From assembly GCA_963930775.1 (NCBI GenBank), contig OZ005689.1, positions 29,527,079 through 29,591,078 of the forward strand: a stretch of 64,000 bases of DNA, written 5' to 3'. Positions within the stretch are counted from its first letter, which is position 1. Each line of letters starts with the position of its first letter. The notes beneath the pieces are model-generated. The model had not been told where the DNA came from. It made no database searches and worked only from the letters and a program-made list of their open reading frames with translations. The DNA comes from Cliona cf. orientalis (taxonomy: Eukaryota > Porifera > Demospongiae > Clionaida > Clionaidae). A program made the position numbers and the translations under genes. Positions 58,499-64,000 of the stretch are shown piece by piece.

Positions 58499-60073
58499 AT
58501 GGCATTTAGAAAAGAACTCAAGAATCTCCATGACAAAAAAAGTAAGTGCTACAGTACAGGGTAACTCTTAGTGAATAAATATTTAGCTGAAGAGCAATAA
58601 CTCTATTCGCTGTCCGTCAAGCTGGCTCAACTATGTTTCAACAGTATCATGAAATGTGGGCACGGTGTTATTATTAAATTTTATTTTACTCAGAGCGCTA
58701 CTGTTTGATATACTGGCCGGAAGAAGAATGTTATAGTGAAGTGATGGAGTCTAAACTTGTGGAGCCAAGGGAAGCGAGTATTGGAGCAGTAGCTAAAGTA
58801 AAGCAAGCAGGCAAAGTCTATTGTGGAAGTATCGTTGCTGTTGGAACCAAAGCAGAGATTGAGAAGAAATGGAAGGAACTGGAAGGTGGTGATGATTCTG
58901 ACAAAGCTACGAAGGAGGTGGATAAAGGTTGTATGCATGCTGAACATAACAGTGTGCGTGTGTATGTGCATGCATATTGTACATGTATGTGTATAATGTT
59001 ATAGTACATGTACATGTAGACATGTCGTGCATGATATGCTGGTATGGTGCTATGTGTTACTGTACTTGTACTCATACCTATCGACAGCTGAAGATGAGGA
59101 AGAATCAAGAGGTACTGTACATGGCAGCGAAGCAAGTGGAACAGAAACCAACAAGGAGAAAGGTATGTCTCATGCAAGTACATGTATGCATGTACATGTA
59201 CATAGGCAATTCATCCTTAGTTCTCTTGCGTGTTGTGTATAAATACAGGTACGTGCAACATTATGCATGTGTGCATCAATCTTCATTTTATTGTTTACAG
59301 GTAGAAAGAGGCCTAGAGGACAAGGATCAGATGAAGGAAAACCGAAGAAGAAGAAAGCTGAAGGTTAGTGATGTGCTCTGTACTTAGATATGTGCATGTA
59401 CATGTATGTATACATGTACATGCACATGTACATGTATATATCATACCAGCCCCAATACTCCCCTCCTTCCATCCAAATATCTTGCTGTCCAATGATTATT
59501 TACCCCATATTGTGTTGATATTATCTTATATCAATTGTACAGTTCAAAATCAAATGGAAAGGGACAGAAAAAGAAGACCAAACCTGAAGGTTGGTGTACA
59601 TGTAAAGCTAGCTTATGCAAATTTTGTGTATATAGTGTTTAACTTTTGTCATCGTATTCTCAGGCAAGATCCTTGAAATAATGGCTCATGATTGTAGTGT
59701 ACCACCCCATCCAATGTATTCTACCGCGGCAGTTCAATCCCAGGAACAGTCACAGTCCTCCACTGCGGCAGCTCAATCCCATCAACAGTCACAGTCCTCC
59801 CCCACGGCGGCTCAACAGTCACAGTCCTTCCCCCCGTGGTGGCTCAACAGTCACGGTCCTCCACCGCAGCAGTTCAACAGTCACAGTCCTCCCCCGTGGT
59901 GGCTCAACTGTCACAGTCCTCCACTGCGGCAGCTCAATCTCAGCAACAGTCACAGTCCTCCACCGCAGCAGCTCAACAGTCACAGTCCTCCCCCGTGGTG
60001 GCTCAACAGTCACGGTCCTCCACCGCAGCAGTTCAACAGTCACAGTCCTCCACCGCAGCAGCTCAACAGTCAC

Positions 60074-60105
<32 letters not shown>

Positions 60106-61307
60106 GTGGTGGCTCAACAGTCACAGTCCTCCACTGCGGCAGCTCAATCTCAGCAACAATCTTCTCCACAACCAGGACCTTCTGGTATAGCAACTCAATC
60201 AAAACAGCCATACACTAGATACAGTATTTCCAGTGTTTCCACTGTGTCCCCACTCCCATCACCAGTTGGGCCCTTCGTGAGTGGTATCTCTGTCTCACCT
60301 GTTAAGCCCAAAGCACCACATGAAGGTGTTGAATCACTAACTCTAGAAATAGAAGTACAAGACCTCCTAGACCGAGTAACTACTTTGGAAGAAGGGCACA
60401 CACACGTGATCGAGATGCAAAAATCTATTCTTCAAAAGCAAAACGAAATTTTAAGCAGACTTGTACAACTAGAAAACAATCAGTCTCACCACCATCACCG
60501 GATGTACAGTTTTGACAATGAACAAGACTATTCATTTGTCGAACTTGATGATCCACCTATGTACATACCTCCTCCACCATCTCACCCACCCACCTCCAGT
60601 GCCTGCGGGGACACCACTACGGCCTCCACCACCAACACATTCCCACCAACGTGCAAGGCATCAGCCAGCACAGTGTGCTCAATCAGAACATCTACATGTA
60701 CCACCAGTGCCCCTCCAACCAACAGCCGATCTGCCACCAACACCAACACACCCATCACCAGGACATATACAAACATCTCATCCATCACTAGGACATTTGC
60801 CACCAGCTCGAGTGCACCCTTCATCACAGCCACTGGCTATGTCTTCACCATCCAACCAAGGTCAGAGTCAATGCACCCGCCCACCATTCCGCCAGATTCA
60901 GCCATCAAGTCTGCCTGATAACACCATTCAAAGAAAGAAGAAGAAGCCTCCCAACCAGCCACCCTTGCCGTCCTCAGCCATCGACACGACCTCACTGTTG
61001 CCAGCAGATACTGTCATCAGGAAAAACCAAAAGCTTCTGTGTGAGAGCAAGCTTCCAACCTTGGCTCAGAAGCTTGCTAAGGATGCCTACTTTGGTGAAT
61101 CAGTTATGTTACAGTGTACTGTGGCTGGTGAACGGGACCTCCCTGGGCTTCCGGAGCAAGAGCTGAAACAGCTAAAGAGAAAGCTTCTTTCTCTTCCCAC
61201 AGTACTGGCGGTCCCCCTTTGAGTTTGAAGCACAATGGAGGCATGCTGAGGAGTCAATCGGCCAAGCATGTAAACGACTGAGAGCCAACTCCAGGAAGAT
61301 TTTGTAA
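58499..61307 (+). pseudogene. Passenger gene with BEN-like C-terminal domain, frameshifted
   Basis: Exons: 58499-58541, 58694-58927, 59088-59162, 59301-59363, about 59542-59589, and a long last exon from about 59665 to the stop at 61307; the first four share phase-1 junctions. The N-terminus reads MAFRKELKNLHDKKK, then RYCLIYWPEEECYSEVMES and AKVKQAGKVYCGSIVAVGTK, a small beta domain. Exons 3-5 are acidic then Lys-rich (KPKKKKAE). The last exon has a 33-bp Ser/Gln repeat (QQSQSSTAAAQ, with 29 C at 60077-60105), a coiled coil (IEVQDLLDRVTTLEEGHTHV), a Pro-rich linker, KLPTLAQKLAKDAYFGESVM, LPGLPEQELKQLKRKLLS and FEFEAQWRHAEESIGQACKR. This last block matches the BEN-domain pattern. Frame changes occur in the repeat (about 59830), near 60590 and near 61195, and exon 5 is one base short. 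BEN proteins bind DNA; the role here is unknown. Confidence 0.7.
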
Positions 61308-61533
61308 CAGTTGCCTGTCACTAGTGGACATACATGTACTCAGGACATCCTATGATAAGTTGTTAGTATTAAGTACATAATATTATTAAATTTCATTATT
61401 ATCCATGTTAACTAATATTATTATTATTGTAACAGTTGCTGTTGTGGTTAATGAAGTTGTGGTCAGAGAAACATAATGTACTTGCTATGGGATAGGTGAT
61501 AGGTACATACATGTATGCATACATAGAATATGA

Positions 61534-62441
61534 CTAGTAACCTGTAGCAGCTCCTTCTAATTCTATTACTTTAGGTATAACCTTTCTAAGATGTCCTATA
61601 TACTTTAAGCACTTTGCCCTGTCCACGGTTCCCCAAAATCTTAGAATACCTTGGATTAGCTCCTCCTTCACTTTAGGCTTGACCTCTCTTCTAATATACT
61701 CCTTCAGTTCATGCCAGATGTTTTCAATAGGGTTGAGATCAGGGGACTCGGCAGGAGTTTTCCACCAGTTCTTCCTCGCTTACTGATTCCAGCCCAAACG
61801 TGCACTTTAGTCGGATGCTTAGGCCTATACAGTACAATGACATGTACAATTTCATATAAATTTAGCTCGAGTACCATCCACTATTAAAATATTAAATACT
61901 AGCTATCTTACCTTGGTTTTGGACGAGGAGGTTCACCGCGCTTCCTGCAGGCAAATCTCCTGTGGCTCTCCATCTGGACTGAACATTCGTCAGTCCAGAT
62001 AACATCCTCGAAAGAATCACCGAGGTGCTTCTGGGCCCATGCCAGTCGCTTCACTTTGTTTGCCTCTCGAATAAGTTGGCAATAGGCGCTGCTGCGAAAC
62101 GTCCATCCCAAAGATCTTCTACATCGAAGTATCGTGCGAAGGCAGATCGAGTAGCCCTTCTGTGTAAGGAGGCGGTGAAGCTGATAAGCAGTAGTTTCAT
62201 CGTCGGCTCTCATCTGCTCTTCTACTATCTGCTTGATTTCAGCCGTGATCTTCGATGGACGTCCAGACCCAACTCTCCTTCCGATCGATCCAGTCGCTTC
62301 GTATTTCTTCAAAAACTTGTAGATACCAATCCTAGAACAATTTAGATCTTCCTTGCGTAGTTCTTTTGCTATGGCGGGAGGTTTGAGGCCTTGCGAAGCG
62401 AAAAACAGAATGCGTTGCTTCTTGTACGTCGAGAAAACCAT
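61534..62441 (-). pseudogene. Tc1 transposase, spliced, catalytic middle deleted
   Basis: Exon 61912-62441 encodes MVFSTYKKQRILFFASQGLK, a paired helix-turn-helix region (AKELRKEDLNCSRIGIYKFL, GSGRPSKITAEIKQIVEEQM) and the first catalytic D in EDVIWTDECSVQME. An 87-bp intron (61825-61911, GT..AG) joins in phase to PKHPTKVHVWAGISKRGRTG. There the normal second catalytic D region is absent. The sequence jumps, with a frame change, to WWKTPAESPDLNPIENIWHE, which holds the final E, and runs to EGAATGY and a stop at 61534. The missing piece is probably 60-80 codons. An intron inside a Tc1 transposase is itself unusual. Confidence 0.85.
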
Positions 62442-62615
62442 CTTTCACACGTCAAATCTAACCGTGCGGTAGGCGTGACCGTTTATTATGGAAAACGATC
62501 GTGCGCGCGAGCCGCGTTGTGAGACCAAGAACGGAAGCGCGCTGATAATAGCGCTGGCAAGAACGGTGTGAAAACCAATCGCTTGGTGCGTTACTACGAT
62601 CTTACAACGGAACTG

Positions 62616-62643
62616 AACGTTAACTTTTTATTGACCGCTACTG
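62616..62643 (-). repeat. Right 28-bp perfect TIR of the Tc1 element
   Basis: Exact inverse of 58169-58196, followed by TA. Confidence 0.95.
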
Positions 62644-62645
62644 TA

Positions 62646-64000
62646 CCTTGAGCCAAGCACTCCACATATAGATATGGACTGTCATAGTGCTGTGTGTCTG
62701 TCTGTCTCTGATCATGAGCCACCCTTAGCTGCTTCTCCAGGAATACCACGCTCTGACAACATCCAGTTCAACCTTCTTAAGCCTGCAGCAATCATAGAGG
62801 GGAAAAAGTAGATTAATTCGTATTATTACTAGTGACATGCAGGGCCTGTTTGGGGCGAGCCTGAGCTGAGCCTCTGAAAGTCTCTATCAGTAGCTGTGAC
62901 TCAAAAACTTTAATCAAAGCCATAGCACAATAGATCTTGAAGACCACTGATACAGATCCAAGCAAACAATGACAGATAGTCTTATAGTGCCGTGTAGGCC
63001 TGTAGGTCTACAGCTGCATGATAGTCCCCTCCATCCTTCAGTGCCCGACAGTCAATACGTACGTTTTACTCAGTATTGCCTCTGTTATCAGAGTCATCAG
63101 TGAGCCTCAGCAGCACGTCTAGTCTATCTTTATCGTGTTCTTAGCTGGTCCTTGCGCTATTGAGCTGATGACAGGCTCTATCTCGCTCAGAGTCTCCTCC
63201 TTTGGAGCCTTCTGCTTGCTTCTGTACGGCGCGGTACGGCAGCTTGCTTGATCAATGCAATACAAGCTTGAGTGTAAATTTACAATTCGCAAAATTAGAA
63301 CGGCGTATATACGGCCCGTGTCCCAGGCACGAGAATGCGCAATAGAATATTTCGCGTCTATGTCCGTAGAGCATCACTGGGTATATAATTTCGCGTGACC
63401 GACGTACCATAATATATATATATATATATTATATACACAATTCGCGCACAGCTGTACCGTTTATGTGGGGCTCGCTCAGGCTCGCCCCAATTAGTAAAGT
63501 AATGTAGGCATATATATATATGTGCTACGTACCATCTTTGAATACAGGGTGGGTGGATGAGGGAGACGAAGATCTGAACATAATATTTGAGAGGGGAAAG
63601 ACAGCTGTGTGTGCATGGTGGTGTGGGGAATAAAAAAACATATCTTGGAGGGACTGGCGATAAGCAATACTAAATTACCTGCCATTGGCTGGCCTTGCTG
63701 TTGACTAGTGTCATGATTTGACATGATTCGGAGTCTTTCCCCATGGTTGCTGACCTGACCCTCCAGAGGATGGCATTCCTCTCCTCCAACACACGACAGT
63801 GAGAGCCAGCCTTAGACAAGGCTACCTGGATGGTGAGGGATGACACAATAATGCATCAGAATTGCCAATATACATCTCGGGGTGAGCCTGAACGAGCACC
63901 GAATACACGAGGTACAGGAAGCAATTTTCTTAATGTATATATAATTATATATATATATACTTGTACGTGCATGTGTTTGTGGGGTACGTGATCACTTCAG
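62646..64000. other. Right flank with one possible exon (-)
   Basis: On the minus strand 63679-63825 (147 bp, phase 0, acceptor ccatccag, donor gtaatt) reads ALSKAGSHCRVLEERNAILW and SQIMTLVN-like text, a helix-rich exon. Minus-strand pieces near 63210-63120 (KQAEGSKGGDSERDRACHQ) and 62780 could be partners, but no full gene can be joined. AT dinucleotide runs lie at 63411-63430 and 63509-63521. Confidence 0.3.

Larger units (their letters stand above)
58167..62645. mobile_element. 4.5-kb Tc1 element carrying a BEN-like passenger
   Basis: The element 58169-62643 is flanked by TA (58167-58168, 62644-62645). The first 28 bases (CAGTAGCGGTCAATAAAAAG, then ttaacgtt) are exact inverses of the last 28; weaker similarity continues for about 28 more. 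It holds a six-exon gene on + (58499-61307) and a Tc1 transposase on - (61534-62441), convergent with 226 bp between stops. The transposase lacks its middle, so this copy is non-autonomous. Perfect outer ends suggest it moved, or was made to move, fairly recently. Confidence 0.9.

Noticed and set aside
1-64000. Retrovirus-like, LTR or capsid-bearing element
   Set aside because: No protease-RT-RNase H-integrase order, LTR pair or capsid-type frame was recognised; the only reverse transcriptase is the LINE at 54.9-56.6 kb.

Overview
This looks like an accessory, repeat-dense stretch of an animal nuclear genome, most likely a sponge (demosponge) or another early-branching marine invertebrate. 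The reasons are the very short introns that can be read directly (55-90 bp with GT..AG ends), protein families I associate with sponges and cnidarians, a vertebrate-type TTAGGG telomere motif, and dozens of small terminal-inverted-repeat (TIR) elements. There is no bacterial-style gene packing, and no retrovirus-like or capsid-bearing element was recognised. The species call is an inference.

Layout. 0-5.8 kb: non-coding DNA with small MITEs. 5.8-6.6 kb: a DEDDh exonuclease gene (REXO4/ISG20-like), the clearest ordinary host gene. 7.2-9.8 kb: a complete-looking 2.6-kb Tc1/mariner-type element with 70-bp TIRs and a TA target duplication. It holds an intact 342-codon passenger gene on + and a decayed DD34E transposase on -. 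9.8-12.9 kb: MITEs and a 740-bp near-perfect foldback. 12.9-16.7 kb: an 84-bp satellite with repeated orientation switches. 18.3-21.2 kb: a hypothetical multi-exon gene on -. 22.3-23.3 kb: a decayed gene on +. 23.8-28.1 kb: a four-exon 187-codon gene on - whose third intron contains a 3.4-kb TIR element with its own multi-exon transposase-like gene on +. 29.3-36 kb: MITEs and a decayed P-superfamily transposase (-) next to a convergent passenger gene (+). 38.4-40.7 kb: a minisatellite, a TATA box and a four-exon proline-rich repeat protein with a myristoylation-type N-terminus. 43.2-46.6 kb: a Mutator-like transposase joined to a Ulp1-type (C48) protease and a PHD-like zinc finger (-). 46.8-54 kb: MITEs, one holding a tRNA-like pol III promoter. 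54.7-57.1 kb: a 5'-truncated LINE with an open reverse-transcriptase frame, inserted in an older repeat. 58.2-62.6 kb: a 4.5-kb Tc1 element with perfect 28-bp terminal repeats, carrying a six-exon BEN-like passenger gene (+) and an internally deleted Tc1 transposase (-).

The main result is one design seen three times in unrelated DNA transposon superfamilies (two Tc1/mariner-type, one P-type). A passenger gene with no transposase motifs runs on + and converges tail-to-tail on a transposase gene on -. In the two Tc1/mariner cases the inverted repeats enclose both genes, so the passenger is part of the element. In the first case the passenger is intact while the transposase is dead. I know of no general description of Tc1/mariner elements carrying such PB1-like/SHOCT or BEN-like passengers; that novelty claim is unchecked.
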